Of a DNA stretch of 64,000 nt, positions 37,640 through 47,103 are shown piece after piece. The position numbers and the translations under genes are program-made. Each line of letters opens with the position of its first letter. The stretch's first letter is position 1. Source of the stretch: Alteromonas stellipolaris (GTDB lineage Bacteria; Pseudomonadota; Gammaproteobacteria; Enterobacterales; Alteromonadaceae); contig NZ_CP013926.1 in assembly GCF_001562115.1 (NCBI RefSeq), positions 4,216,001 through 4,280,000 on the forward strand. The letters are read 5' to 3'. The notes beneath the pieces were generated by a model. It saw nothing but the letters and a program-made list of their open reading frames with translations, was not told where the DNA came from and made no database searches.

Positions 37640-37665
37640 AAAAAAGACGGTAACCCGTCTTTTTT
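37640..37665. terminator. Bidirectional Rho-independent terminator between nusG and the small cluster
   Basis: GACGG and CCGTC with flanking A6 and T6 tracts form an 11-bp stem around TAAC. It starts 20 bases past the nusG stop on the minus strand and also closes the plus-strand cluster. It makes secE-nusG a unit separate from rplK. Confidence 0.9.
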
Positions 37666-37684
37666 CTATGGTAAGTAGCTAGGA

Positions 37685-38230
37685 TTAACCCTTTTCTACC
37701 TGACCAAATTCTAAATCTACCGGTGTAGAACGACCGAAGATAAGTACCGACACTTTTACGCGGCTCTTTTCGTAGTCTACTTCTTCTACCACACCGTTGA
37801 AGTCGGCAAATGGACCGTCTGTAACGCGAACCACTTCGCCTGGCTCGAACAATGTCTTCGGCTTAGGCTTATCAACTGACTCTTCAAGACGGTTAAGAAT
37901 TGCGTCTGCTTCTTTTTGGGTAATTGGCATTGGGCGATCAGAAGTACCACCGATGAAACCAAGTACACGAGGAACGCTTTTCACTAAGTGCCAAGATTCT
38001 TCGTTCATTGCCATTTCTACCAAAACGTAACCTGGGTAAAACTTACGCTCAGATTTGCGCTTTTGGCCAGCGCGCATTTCTACAACTTCTTCAGTCGGAA
38101 CTAGAATCTGACCAAAGTGCTCTTCCATGCCATGCATCTTAATATATTCAAGTAGCGTTTTTTGAACGCGACCTTCGTACTGAGAATATGCTTGTACTAC
38201 GTACCATCTTTTTTTAATTTCTTCAGACAT
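37685..38230 (-). CDS. nusG: Transcription elongation/termination factor NusG
   Basis: The 181-residue protein has the NGN domain ([32 protein letters not shown]) and a C-terminal KOW domain ([19 protein letters not shown]). It binds RNA polymerase, Rho and S10. It lies 3 bases after secE. Unusually, rplK does not follow directly: about 1.0 kb with plus-strand small ORFs intervenes. Confidence 0.97.
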   Translation of the reverse strand: MSEEIKKRWYVVQAYSQYEGRVQKTLLEYIKMHGMEEHFGQILVPTEEVVEMRAGQKRKSERKFYPGYVLVEMAMNEESWHLVKSVPRVLGFIGGTSDRPMPITQKEADAILNRLEESVDKPKPKTLFEPGEVVRVTDGPFADFNGVVEEVDYEKSRVKVSVLIFGRSTPVDLEFGQVEKG

Positions 38231-38233
38231 ACG

Positions 38234-38611
38234 TTATGCTCCTATTCCAGTAATGTATCCAACAACACGAACGATAATGCCGTCTAATCCCCAAAGGATT
38301 AATGCCATTACCAACGTTGCCGCAAGTACGATGATAGTAGTTTGGTTTGCTTCTTGACGGGTCGGCCATACTACTTTGCGAACTTCAGTGCGCGACTCTT
38401 TAGCAAAGCTAAGGAAAGTGCTGCCTTTAACCGTTGATGCTGCAATAAAACCAGCAATAACCACTACCACTACTGCGGTAACTGCACGGTATAATACTGA
38501 AATTTCACCGAACACTGTGTTGGCCGTAACCAATCCAGCAAGTAGGGCAAATACCACTACCCATTTAAACATGTCCAATGCATTGGACTGATTTTCCGTC
38601 TTTTCGCTCAT
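38234..38611 (-). CDS. secE: Protein translocase subunit SecE
   Basis: The 125-residue protein has three membrane helices (about 15-33, 39-60 and 92-114), the gammaproteobacterial form. The conserved cytoplasmic segment ESRTEVRKVVWPTRQEA precedes the last helix. It supports SecY in the translocon. Confidence 0.97.
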   Translation of the reverse strand: MSEKTENQSNALDMFKWVVVFALLAGLVTANTVFGEISVLYRAVTAVVVVVIAGFIAASTVKGSTFLSFAKESRTEVRKVVWPTRQEANQTTIIVLAATLVMALILWGLDGIIVRVVGYITGIGA

Positions 38612-38669
38612 GTCACGATCCTAGCACTACAGCGTCGTTTTGCTCGCGCTAACACGCGAACTTGTAATT

Positions 38670-38746
38670 TGGCAGGGGTGGAGGGACTCGAACCCCCAAC
38701 CATCGGTTTTGGAGACCGCTGTTCTACCAATTCGAACTACACCCCT
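38670..38746 (-). tRNA. trpT: tRNA-Trp (CCA anticodon)
   Basis: The minus strand reads AGGGGTGTAGTTCG at the 5' end, the anticodon loop CTCCAAA (anticodon CCA), a T-arm GGTTCGAGTCC, a paired acceptor stem and an encoded 3' CCA. The 77-base gene lies 58 bases upstream of secE, where tRNA-Trp often lies in gammaproteobacteria. The tuf gene usually found just upstream is absent. Confidence 0.97.
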
Positions 38747-38838
38747 GTGGTGTTTAACTCACAAATTTTACTTACACTACCCTTGGGAATTCAGCGTCAT
38801 TTCAATGGAAAGTGCGGTATCGCAAGGGAGGGACGCGT

Positions 38839-38866
38839 ATTATACTCAAGATAACAAGCGGCACAA
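38839..38866 (-). promoter_or_regulatory. Promoter of trpT-secE-nusG
   Basis: On the minus strand TTGTGC (38861-38866) and a perfect TATAAT (38839-38844) are 16 bases apart, with GCGTCCCTCCC downstream. It lies about 95 bases before the tRNA. Confidence 0.65.
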
Positions 38867-38955
38867 GGTTTTTGTTAACCATGTTAGTGGTAATACCCCA
38901 GTGCAAGTTGTCCTGCAACTTACTGTGCCGTTTAACTCGTTATCTCAATGAAAGG

Positions 38956-40797
38956 CTATTCCACGCCAATAAAGCCGCCTGTTTGATGCGTCCATAACTT
39001 GGCGTAAATACCATTGCGTGCAATTAATTCGGCATGTGTCCCCTGCTCTACTATCTGTCCTTTTTCTAACACTAATAATCGGTCCATTTGCGCAATCGTT
39101 GAGAGCCTGTGTGCAATAGCTAATACGGTTTTTCCTTCCATAACTTTATCTAGGCTTGCTTGAATAGCAGCTTCAGCTTCTGAGTCTAACGCAGAAGTGG
39201 CTTCATCTAAGATTAATACAGGTGCGTCTTTCAATAGCACGCGGGCGATGGCAATACGTTGACGTTGACCGCCGGATAGCTTCACACCACGTTCGCCCAC
39301 ATGGGCGTCGTAGCCTGTTCTTCCTTGGCTATCTGTAAGGGTAAGAATAAACTCATGAGCTTCTGCTAACGTGGCTGCGTTTATCATTTCTTCTTCACTG
39401 GCGTTGGTACGCCCATAAAGAATGTTGTCACGCACCGATCTATGCATTAGCGAGGTATCTTGGGTAACCATGCTAATTTTAGCCCGTAAGGTTTCTTGGC
39501 CAACTTGCGTTATATCTTGCCCATCAATAACAATACGCCCCGATTGGGTATCGTAAAATCGCATCAGCAAATTAACCAATGTCGATTTACCCGAACCTGA
39601 ACGCCCTACCAAGCCCACTTTTTCACCAGGATGAATGGCGAGCTCTAAATTAGAAAATACATCAATGGGTTGGTTATCGGCACCTGCGTAGGCAAAGTCT
39701 ACGTTATCAAACTTAATGCCACCGCCCTGCACGCTAAGCGCTGTCGCTTTAGGCTTATCTTTCACTGCGATAGGTTGGGCTAAGGTATTCATGCCGTCTT
39801 GCACCGTTCCTAGATTTTCAAACAGTCCGGATACTTCCCACATGATCCAATGCGACATACCGTTTAGACGAAGAGACAAACTAATCGCAATGGCAATATC
39901 GCCAGGTGTGGCTAAGTTTTCCATCCATAAATACACAGACAGTGCGCCAATCGTAAAGACCAATATGGCATTCGACATTTCTACACAAAATTCTAATATC
40001 GTCACTAAACGCATTTGTGGGTATACGGTTTTTAAAAAGCCATCCATGCTTTCTCTGGCGTAGTCAGCTTCGCGGCGACTATGGGAAAATAATTTGACGG
40101 TTGTGATGTTGGTGTAGCTGTCGACTATTCGCCCCGTCATCATAGAGCGGGCATCGGCTTGCTTTTGAGACACTTCTTTAAGCTTGGGTACCAGCATGCG
40201 CAAGATGAACATATACACAAAGAACCACACTACAAGTGGAACCGCTAAGCGCCAATCGGTACTGAACACCAGTACCACCATAGAGATAAAGTAAACGCTG
40301 ATGTACACCAGTAAATCGAGCACTTTTGTTACAGTTTCACGCACCGATAGCGCTGTTTGCATTACTTTAGTGGCTACGCGCCCTGCAAACTCATCGTGAA
40401 AAAAGGTTAAGCTTTGGCCTAATAAATAACGGTGGGCTTGCCAGCGAATACGCATAGGGAAATTCCCCATCAGCGATTGGCGTGAAAATAACGAACGCAA
40501 CAATATAAAGCCTGGAATAAGCACCAGCACAGTGACTGCCATGCCGATTAAGGTCCATTTTTGCTCGGCGAGAAAGGTTTCTCGATTCTGTTCTGAAAAC
40601 CAATCTACCAATTGGCCCAAAAAACCGAACAGCGCGACTTCAAGCACTGCAACAATAGCACTTAAGATAGAGACGGTCGCGATAACGCCCCACATACCTT
40701 GCGTGTAGTACTTACAAAAGGCAACAATACCTGTTGGAGGTTGCCCTGGCTGGGCTTTAGGGAAAGGCTGTGTTAATCGTTCAAAAAATGAAAACAT
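38956..40797 (-). CDS. ABC-type exporter, fused permease and ATPase
   Basis: The 613-residue half-transporter has six helices in the first 330 residues (for example VIATVSILSAIVAVLEVALFG; VYISVYFISMVVLVFS) and a nucleotide-binding domain with Walker A GLVGRSGSGKST, signature LSGGQRQRIAIAR, Walker B VLILDEATSALD and the switch His in AIAHRLSTI. It should dimerise and export lipid- or drug-like substrates. No partner gene is adjacent. It occupies the place where tuf is often found. Confidence 0.92.
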   Translation of the reverse strand: MFSFFERLTQPFPKAQPGQPPTGIVAFCKYYTQGMWGVIATVSILSAIVAVLEVALFGFLGQLVDWFSEQNRETFLAEQKWTLIGMAVTVLVLIPGFILLRSLFSRQSLMGNFPMRIRWQAHRYLLGQSLTFFHDEFAGRVATKVMQTALSVRETVTKVLDLLVYISVYFISMVVLVFSTDWRLAVPLVVWFFVYMFILRMLVPKLKEVSQKQADARSMMTGRIVDSYTNITTVKLFSHSRREADYARESMDGFLKTVYPQMRLVTILEFCVEMSNAILVFTIGALSVYLWMENLATPGDIAIAISLSLRLNGMSHWIMWEVSGLFENLGTVQDGMNTLAQPIAVKDKPKATALSVQGGGIKFDNVDFAYAGADNQPIDVFSNLELAIHPGEKVGLVGRSGSGKSTLVNLLMRFYDTQSGRIVIDGQDITQVGQETLRAKISMVTQDTSLMHRSVRDNILYGRTNASEEEMINAATLAEAHEFILTLTDSQGRTGYDAHVGERGVKLSGGQRQRIAIARVLLKDAPVLILDEATSALDSEAEAAIQASLDKVMEGKTVLAIAHRLSTIAQMDRLLVLEKGQIVEQGTHAELIARNGIYAKLWTHQTGGFIGVE

Positions 40798-40885
40798 GCA
40801 ACAAAACTCGTGTCGTTCTACATCAACTGCGTTTAATTACGTCATTCTACACGATATGTTCAATACTCGGGTTTAAAACATCGGC

Positions 40886-41500
40886 TTACTCATCTCTGTA
40901 GCCTAAGTTTGTCAAAATGCGCTCTACCTTTTCGCTATGCTGCGCTTGCCACTGCTGAAGATTCATCGCTGCATCTTTCTCGCCTCGGGCAAGGGCTATA
41001 TCGAAGGCTTCTTGGGCCTGCGCTTGCGGTATTACCGCAATACCTTCTTCGTCAGCCACAATAATGTCACCCGCATTCACCGTCACCCCGCCACATTGAA
41101 TGGGCTGATTAAGGGGCGATATACACTTTTTAGCGCCTGGCTTAGGCACTACCCCACGGGCAAAGACCGGAAACTGATTTTCTCTCGTTTCTGCCAAGTC
41201 TCTAATGACACCGTCGATAACAAACCCTTTGATACCTCTAGACTGTGCAATTGCACACACGTTACCACCGGCCACTGCGAATTTATCATCGGCCTCAACC
41301 ACGATGATATCGCCCGCTTTTGCGCGATAAATAGCTGCGTGAAGCATAAGGTGATCGCCCGCCTCGCATTTCACTGTAAAGGCTGGCCCAGCAATACGTG
41401 GAACAGGTTGCCACAACGGCTTAATGGTATAATCCATAAACTGCTCACGTGGCAATGCGTCGGCGTACTCGCAAGGTGACACAGTATCGAATTGAATCAT
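40886..41500 (-). CDS. RraA-family protein (aldolase/decarboxylase-like)
   Basis: The start at 41500 has AAGGAA upstream and gives 204 residues beginning MIQFDTVSPCEYADALP; an in-frame extension to 41578 is unlikely. RraA-fold motifs include GPAFTVKCEAGD, GDIIVVEADD, GGNVCAIAQSRGIKGFVIDG, split in two blocks, and the metal site GVIRDLAE. The fold is shared by the RNase E inhibitor RraA and by 4-carboxy-4-hydroxy-2-oxoadipate aldolases with oxaloacetate decarboxylase activity. The extended C-terminus favours the enzyme branch, but this is not certain. Confidence 0.85.
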   Translation of the reverse strand: MIQFDTVSPCEYADALPREQFMDYTIKPLWQPVPRIAGPAFTVKCEAGDHLMLHAAIYRAKAGDIIVVEADDKFAVAGGNVCAIAQSRGIKGFVIDGVIRDLAETRENQFPVFARGVVPKPGAKKCISPLNQPIQCGGVTVNAGDIIVADEEGIAVIPQAQAQEAFDIALARGEKDAAMNLQQWQAQHSEKVERILTNLGYRDE

Positions 41501-41852
41501 GTTAATTCCTTCAGCGTTAAATGAAGTGCAAAGGTGATTTTGTCTGCCCAATGTGGTCAATATATCGAAATTACACACAGAAGTTGTTACAAGCTATGTA
41601 TTTTCACTATAAGTGCTTTTTCTAATGGAAGGGGCGTGATAAATATTACGGTAAGAGAATACTGTCTTTCTTGCCTTATTTTTTTAAAGGCTTTGTTTTA
41701 GAGAGCATACACTCGCCTGCGCGAGCTAGTGCATCACCAAAAGGCGATAGAGGCAACAAGTCAGTATTCGGCCAACGAGATATGAACTTAACGACATAAA
41801 TTAATAACGACTTGGTTCACAAACAAGCTTATAAAAATAGGAATAATAATCC
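41501..41852. other. Divergent intergenic region between the RraA-family and M13 peptidase genes
   Basis: This 352-base stretch must hold the divergent promoters. I see no gene, RNA or clear operator in it. Confidence 0.4.
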
Positions 41853-43913
41853 ATGTTGAAAAGCGTAGCTAGCTTAAGCGTTGCATTAGCACTTAGTGCA
41901 TGTAGTCCGCAAAATACACAACCAGAAAACCAAGCGCCAACCGCTGTATCGCAACAGCAAGAGTTAAAGTCGGGCGTGAATAAAGAAAACATGGATTTGA
42001 CTGTCGATCCAGGTAACGACTTTTTTCAATATGTAAATGGTACATGGGTTGATAACCTTGAGATCCCAGCCGACAAATCAAGTTACGGCGCTTTCACGAT
42101 TTTGCGTGACGAATCTCAAGACCATGTAATGAAAATTATCAAAAGCTCTGCCGAAGGCGACTTTGCAGATGGTACCGATGAGCAAAAAGTGGGCGACTTC
42201 TACCGTGCTTACATGGATACCGACAAGCTTAATGAATTGGGTATAAGCCCCATTAATGCCGACATTGAAAAAATTCAAGCTATCACTAATTACGATGAAT
42301 TAGCTGCATACTTTGCCTATGCCATCCGTTACGGCTATGCGAGTCCCTTCAATGTTGGTCAAAATGCAGATTTTAAATCGCCTGAATCTTATATGATTTA
42401 TACATGGCAGTCTGGCCTTGGTCTGCCCGAGCGCGACTACTATTTTAAAGACGACACCAAATCACAAGAAATTCGCGATGCTTATGTTAAACATATTGAA
42501 ACCATGTTTACGCTCGCGGAATTTGACGCGCCGTCAGATAACGCTCAACTGTTGTTTGATATGGAAAGCCGTATTGCAGAACTTCATATGAAGAAAGAAG
42601 AAGTGCGCAATTGGGCGGCTAACTATAACAAAGTGCCGGTATCAGAACTAAGCACTCATATGCCTAACTTCCCGTGGGAATTATTCCTTAAAGAAATGGA
42701 ATTAGACGATTTAGATAGCATTGTATTCCTGCAAACTGATTTCATGAAGCAAATGGATACGTTCATTACTGAAACCTCTCTAGAAGATTGGAAGGTATTT
42801 TTAAAATGGGGCTTACTTAATGCCTCAGCCAGTCGTTTAAGTGAAGATTTCGACACCGCTAATTTCAACTTTTACAGCAAAACATTGCGTGGTGTTGAAG
42901 AGCCTGAGCCGCGCTGGCGTAGAGCTGTTAGCCTTTCTAATGCTCATGTAGGCGAAGTTATCGGTAAAGTATACGTGAAACAATACTTCCCACCTGAAGC
43001 GAAAGAGCGCATGACCGAAATGGTGAGCAATCTTTTATTAGCCTACAAAGACAGTATTGAAAAGCTTGATTGGATGACAGATGAAACACGTGAGCAGGCG
43101 TTAGATAAGCTCTCTAAATTTACTGTTAAAATTGGCTACCCCGATACTTGGAAAGACTATTCTCAGCTGGTAGTGAAAGGCAGCGATTTATTTGGCAACT
43201 TAAAGCGTTCGTCCGATGTTGCCTACGAAGAAATGCTTAAGAAACAAGGCGGCCCAGTATGGAAGCATGAGTGGGGTATGACGCCTCAAACCGTTAATGC
43301 CTACTACAACCCAACGGCGAACGAAATTGTTTTCCCCGCAGCTATTCTACAGCCCCCATTTTTCGATATGAATGCGGAAGACGCGGTTAACTATGGTGGT
43401 ATTGGTGCGGTTATAGGGCATGAAATTGGTCACGGATTTGATGATGCAGGTTCAACGTTTGATGGCGATGGCGCCTTACGAAACTGGTGGACTGATACAG
43501 ACCGTCAGGAATTTGAAGCGAGAACGGCGAAGCTTGTCGAGCAATTCAACGAATTTGAAGCCCTGCCAGAGCTATTCGTTAACGGTGAATACACCCTTGG
43601 GGAAAACATCGGCGACTTGGGCGGCATTAGTATTGCGCTTAAAGCCTATCACTTAACCTTAGAGGGTGAAGAAGCCCCTGTTATTGATGGTTACACTGGC
43701 GATCAGCGCGTATTTATTGGTTACGGCCAAGTATGGGCAAGCAAGTACCGTGATGAAGCCCTACGCAGCCAAATTCAAACCGACACTCACTCACCAACAA
43801 AATTCCGTACTAACGGCGCATTGCGCAACGTGCCTGAATTTTACGAGGCGTTTGATGTGACCGAGGAAAATGATTTGTATTTACCGCCAGAAGAGCGCGT
43901 AAAAATTTGGTAA
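41853..43913 (+). CDS. M13-family zinc metallopeptidase lipoprotein (PepO-like)
   Basis: The 686-residue protein starts with a lipoprotein signal (SLSVALALSAC, lipobox LSAC), so it is anchored in the envelope. A long N-terminal M13 domain (DPGNDFFQYVNGTW at the start) precedes the catalytic part with GHEIGHGFDDAGS (zinc-binding HExxH with Glu), the third ligand in ENIGDLGG and NPTANEIVFPAAILQPP. Such peptidases cleave short peptides. It is a single-gene unit with its own terminator. Confidence 0.95.
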   Translation: MLKSVASLSVALALSACSPQNTQPENQAPTAVSQQQELKSGVNKENMDLTVDPGNDFFQYVNGTWVDNLEIPADKSSYGAFTILRDESQDHVMKIIKSSAEGDFADGTDEQKVGDFYRAYMDTDKLNELGISPINADIEKIQAITNYDELAAYFAYAIRYGYASPFNVGQNADFKSPESYMIYTWQSGLGLPERDYYFKDDTKSQEIRDAYVKHIETMFTLAEFDAPSDNAQLLFDMESRIAELHMKKEEVRNWAANYNKVPVSELSTHMPNFPWELFLKEMELDDLDSIVFLQTDFMKQMDTFITETSLEDWKVFLKWGLLNASASRLSEDFDTANFNFYSKTLRGVEEPEPRWRRAVSLSNAHVGEVIGKVYVKQYFPPEAKERMTEMVSNLLLAYKDSIEKLDWMTDETREQALDKLSKFTVKIGYPDTWKDYSQLVVKGSDLFGNLKRSSDVAYEEMLKKQGGPVWKHEWGMTPQTVNAYYNPTANEIVFPAAILQPPFFDMNAEDAVNYGGIGAVIGHEIGHGFDDAGSTFDGDGALRNWWTDTDRQEFEARTAKLVEQFNEFEALPELFVNGEYTLGENIGDLGGISIALKAYHLTLEGEEAPVIDGYTGDQRVFIGYGQVWASKYRDEALRSQIQTDTHSPTKFRTNGALRNVPEFYEAFDVTEENDLYLPPEERVKIW

Positions 43914-43938
43914 TAGGCATTAATTAATATCATTAACG

Positions 43939-43966
43939 AGGCGGCAATTCATTGTCGCCTTTTTTT
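43939..43966 (+). terminator. Terminator after the M13 peptidase
   Basis: AGGCGGCAA (43939-43947) pairs with TTGTCGCCT (43952-43960), one G-T pair, followed by seven T. Confidence 0.85.
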
Positions 43967-44073
43967 ATATCTGCACTAAAAGTGTGAATTGTGGCTAAAT
44001 TGTACGAAATCTATAGCCTTAATTCGCTAGCCACGTAACCCTGATATGTTCCCTAGGAGCAATGCGCGAGGCC

Positions 44074-44112
44074 TATGGCTTATGGCTTATGGCTTATGGC
44101 TTATGGCTTATG
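44074..44112. repeat. Five-copy heptamer microsatellite at the end of the ACT-domain gene
   Basis: TATGGCT is repeated five times in tandem from 44074 to 44108 and partly once more. The stop of the minus-strand ACT-domain gene is formed at the edge (44108-44110), so copy-number change would fall just after the coding region. Confidence 0.9.
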
Positions 44113-44509
44113 AAGGGTTGGCCAATTCAAGCAATACTGCAATGGCTTCGTCTGCTCGGCTAGCAGGAACGAAAATGTGGTCATGATAAAAGCCCGCTAC
44201 CACATTAGCGCTAATGTTAGCCCGAGTAAGCCCAGCCGACATCGCAGCGGTCATACCCACCGCATCTAAACTTGAATGGACATTACACGTTATGCGCTTA
44301 TAGGTACTATCTACTGCAAAGCCTTCATTACGTGCAAAGGATGATTCAAGAATAAGGGTTATCCCTTCATCTTCTTTATACACCATTAACGCATTAGCCA
44401 AATGAGTTGGCGAAACAGCATAGGGAACACTTACAAATACAAACGATTCAGGGCTTAGAGCCGGCTGAAGTGTTTTTAGCAATGTATTTAAATCTGTTTC
44501 GCCTGACAT
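44108..44509 (-). CDS. ACT-domain protein
   Basis: The start at 44509 (MSGETDLNTLLKTLQP) is preferred because AAGGCGG lies just upstream and matches the usual N-terminus of these small ACT proteins; an extension to 44572 is possible. The 133-residue product has two ACT-like halves: VFVSVPYAVSP with a segment ending GITLILE, and ITCNVHSSLDAVGMTAAMSAGL with NVVAGFYHDHIFVP. ACT domains bind amino acids or other small ligands. The ligand is unknown. Confidence 0.8.
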   Translation of the reverse strand: MSGETDLNTLLKTLQPALSPESFVFVSVPYAVSPTHLANALMVYKEDEGITLILESSFARNEGFAVDSTYKRITCNVHSSLDAVGMTAAMSAGLTRANISANVVAGFYHDHIFVPASRADEAIAVLLELANPS

Positions 44510-44600
44510 AAAACCGCCTTTGCTCTGCGTATCCAACACGTTAAATATATTTGCCCAAGCCGTGTGTTCCATACACTTGTGATGTTCGATGCTAAATCAC

Positions 44601-45983
44601 CTACAGCTTACGCGCTCTTATGCGCTTGCCTTTAATCTTACCTTCGCGGAAATGATTCATAGCGCGCTTTACGCTTCGCAATTTAACCGCAATAAAGCTT
44701 TGGCTATTTTGCACCGCAATTTTGCCTACATCATCGCCTGGTATGCCTGCATCTTTAGTAAGCGCACCCACTAAGTCACCAGGACGAAGCTTTTGCTTTT
44801 TACCGGCACTTAACGAAATGCAGCTAAACTCAGGTTGTATGATACGGTTTTTATGAAAACGTAAGCCTTGTGCGCCTTTTAGCGGAATATCGGTGCCTTG
44901 CAACACTTCAATTTTACGCAAGAAATGCTCTTCTTCATCGCTCACTAGTGTTATTGCTGTACCCTCAGCACCCGCACGAGCGGTACGTCCAATACGGTGA
45001 ATATGTGTTTCCGGCTCTTCACTCACGGTGTAGTTAATGACACAAGGAATATCATCAATATCGAGCCCACGTGCCGCCACATCAGTAGCAACCAGCACTT
45101 GTAGTGCGTCGCTAGCGAATTGGTTGAGTACTGCAGTACGCTCGTACTGCTCCATTTCGCCTTGCAAACCTGCTGCGCTAAAGCCATCTTCAAGTAATGA
45201 TGCGACCACTTCGGTTACTTGTACTCTGCGGTTACAAAACACGATAGCAGTTTTAGGCTGAGAATCGGTCAGAATGGCTTTGAGCGTTTGTATTCGAGTG
45301 TGTGGAAGTACGTTGTAGCCAATTTGAGTAATCGACGGCTTGCTCGACTCATCACTTTCAACCTTACAAATTACTGGCTCGGTTAAATACTGATCGGCAA
45401 TACGCTCAATTTCTTCCGTATAAGTCGCAGAAAACAGTAAAGTTTGCACACCTTTCTTCATTGGCGAAAAAATGACTTTTAAGTCATCTTCAAAGCCCAT
45501 ATCTAGCATGCGGTCGGCTTCATCAAGCACGCGTAAACGCACATTTTTTAGCATAAGCCTGCGTTTCTCTACATGTTCCATCACACGTCCGGGTGTACCC
45601 ACTACAACATGAGCGCCGTGTTTGAGCGATTGAATTTGAGGGCCCATAGGTTGGCCGCCACAGATGGTCATGACTTTAATATTGCCAATTTGCTTTGCGG
45701 CATTTCTATACTGCACGGCAACTTGATCTGCCAACTCTCGCGTTGGGCACAGAACCAATACTTGAGTAGCAAATAATGTCGGGTCAATCTTTTCAAGCGC
45801 CGGTATTACAAAGCAAAGTGTTTTACCACTGCCTGTTTGCGCTTGTCCAATAATGTCGCTACCTGCTAATGCATGAGGTAAAGACTGTGCTTGAATGGGC
45901 GATAAGGCAAAAATACCCTGTGCATCTAACGCTTTTGTGATAGCTGGATTTATTTCCAACTGCTTTACAGTTTCAATTGTCAT
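44601..45983 (-). CDS. dbpA: ATP-dependent RNA helicase DbpA
   Basis: The 460-residue DEAD-box helicase has motifs AQTGSGKT, PTRELADQ, TPGRV, DEAD, SAT, VATDVAARGLDI and HRIGRTARAG, and a C-terminal RNA-binding domain with RPGDLVGALTKDAGI typical of DbpA, which acts in 50S assembly at 23S helix 92. The start at 45983 (MTIETVKQL) is preferred over a TTG at 45998. Confidence 0.93.
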   Translation of the reverse strand: MTIETVKQLEINPAITKALDAQGIFALSPIQAQSLPHALAGSDIIGQAQTGSGKTLCFVIPALEKIDPTLFATQVLVLCPTRELADQVAVQYRNAAKQIGNIKVMTICGGQPMGPQIQSLKHGAHVVVGTPGRVMEHVEKRRLMLKNVRLRVLDEADRMLDMGFEDDLKVIFSPMKKGVQTLLFSATYTEEIERIADQYLTEPVICKVESDESSKPSITQIGYNVLPHTRIQTLKAILTDSQPKTAIVFCNRRVQVTEVVASLLEDGFSAAGLQGEMEQYERTAVLNQFASDALQVLVATDVAARGLDIDDIPCVINYTVSEEPETHIHRIGRTARAGAEGTAITLVSDEEEHFLRKIEVLQGTDIPLKGAQGLRFHKNRIIQPEFSCISLSAGKKQKLRPGDLVGALTKDAGIPGDDVGKIAVQNSQSFIAVKLRSVKRAMNHFREGKIKGKRIRARKL

Positions 45984-46016
45984 TTCTGTTTTTTCCAAAG
46001 ATGCATATACGTAGCG

Positions 46017-47075
46017 TTAGTCTGCCGAGCGTGTTTGGAAAGTATCTTGAAGTTTCCATTGAAGCGTCTGCCCTGCATAGAAAGGGACCATATCGGTACC
46101 ATCAGCTAACGTAACCTGTTCAGGTACTGTCCACGCTTCTTTCACTAACGTCATTGTTGTGTTGTTTTTAGGTAATCCGTAGAAGTCGGCACCATAGTTA
46201 CTGGCGAACCCTTCTAGCTTATCTAATGCGCCCAACTGCTCGAACACTTCAGCATAAAGCTCAATCGCAGACCATGCGCTGTAGCAACCTGCACAACCAC
46301 ACGCATTTTCTTTTTTATGTTTTGCATGAGGCGCTGAATCGGTACCTAAGAAGAATTTGCTATTACCGCTAGCTACCACATCTTGCAGTGCTTTTTGATG
46401 TGTATTTCGCTTTAAAACGGGCAAGCAGTAGTTGTGTGGGCGCACTCCACCAACCAACAAGTCATTACGATTTAACAATAAATGCTGCGGTGTGATTGTC
46501 GCGCCCACGTTGGCGCTAGCATCAACCACAAAGGCTGCAGCGTCTGCGGTAGTAATATGCTCAAACACTACTTTTAAGTTCGGAAAAGCCGCCACAATTG
46601 GTGCTAAATGCGTATCGATGAATACTTTTTCACGGTCGAAAATATCTATGTGTGCTTCGGTGACTTCACCATGGATAAGTAGCAATAACCCGTGAGCCTC
46701 CATAGCTTCAAACACTGGGTATAAAGCTTCAATGCCTTTTACCGCAGCATCTGAATTGGTGGTGGCGCCAGCGGGGTATAATTTACACGCTGTTACGCCA
46801 GCTGCCTTCGCATCAGCAATATCTTGTACTGATGTGGTGTTTGTCAAAAAGAGAGTCATTAGTGGTTCAAAGTTGCTGCCTGTAGGGCGAGCCGCTTCGA
46901 TACGCTGCTTGTAAGCAACCGCCATACTTGCATTTACCACAGGTGGAACCAAGTTAGGCATAACAATGGCACGCTGGAAACAACGGGCTGTAGCTGGGAC
47001 AGTTTCTGCCAACATGTCGTTGTCACGAAAATGTAAGTGCCAATCATCGGGGGTTCTAATCGTTAGCGTTTGCAT
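46017..47075 (-). CDS. pyrC: Dihydroorotase
   Basis: The 352-residue enzyme closes carbamoyl-aspartate to dihydroorotate in pyrimidine synthesis. Metal-binding HLHFRD near residue 15, the carbamylated-Lys region [13 protein letters not shown], the His pairs of LLIHGEVTE and FEHITTADA, and LGTDSAPH are visible. This is the short PyrC type of enteric bacteria. It lies 28 bases after the PhnA-type gene. Confidence 0.96.
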   Translation of the reverse strand: MQTLTIRTPDDWHLHFRDNDMLAETVPATARCFQRAIVMPNLVPPVVNASMAVAYKQRIEAARPTGSNFEPLMTLFLTNTTSVQDIADAKAAGVTACKLYPAGATTNSDAAVKGIEALYPVFEAMEAHGLLLLIHGEVTEAHIDIFDREKVFIDTHLAPIVAAFPNLKVVFEHITTADAAAFVVDASANVGATITPQHLLLNRNDLLVGGVRPHNYCLPVLKRNTHQKALQDVVASGNSKFFLGTDSAPHAKHKKENACGCAGCYSAWSAIELYAEVFEQLGALDKLEGFASNYGADFYGLPKNNTTMTLVKEAWTVPEQVTLADGTDMVPFYAGQTLQWKLQDTFQTRSAD

Positions 47076-47103
47076 AACCGAAAGCTCTCTTCTTTAAGAC
47101 CAA

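Noticed and set aside
40937..41479. 180-codon frame antisense to the RraA-family gene
   Set aside because: Shadow of a well-supported gene with no family features.
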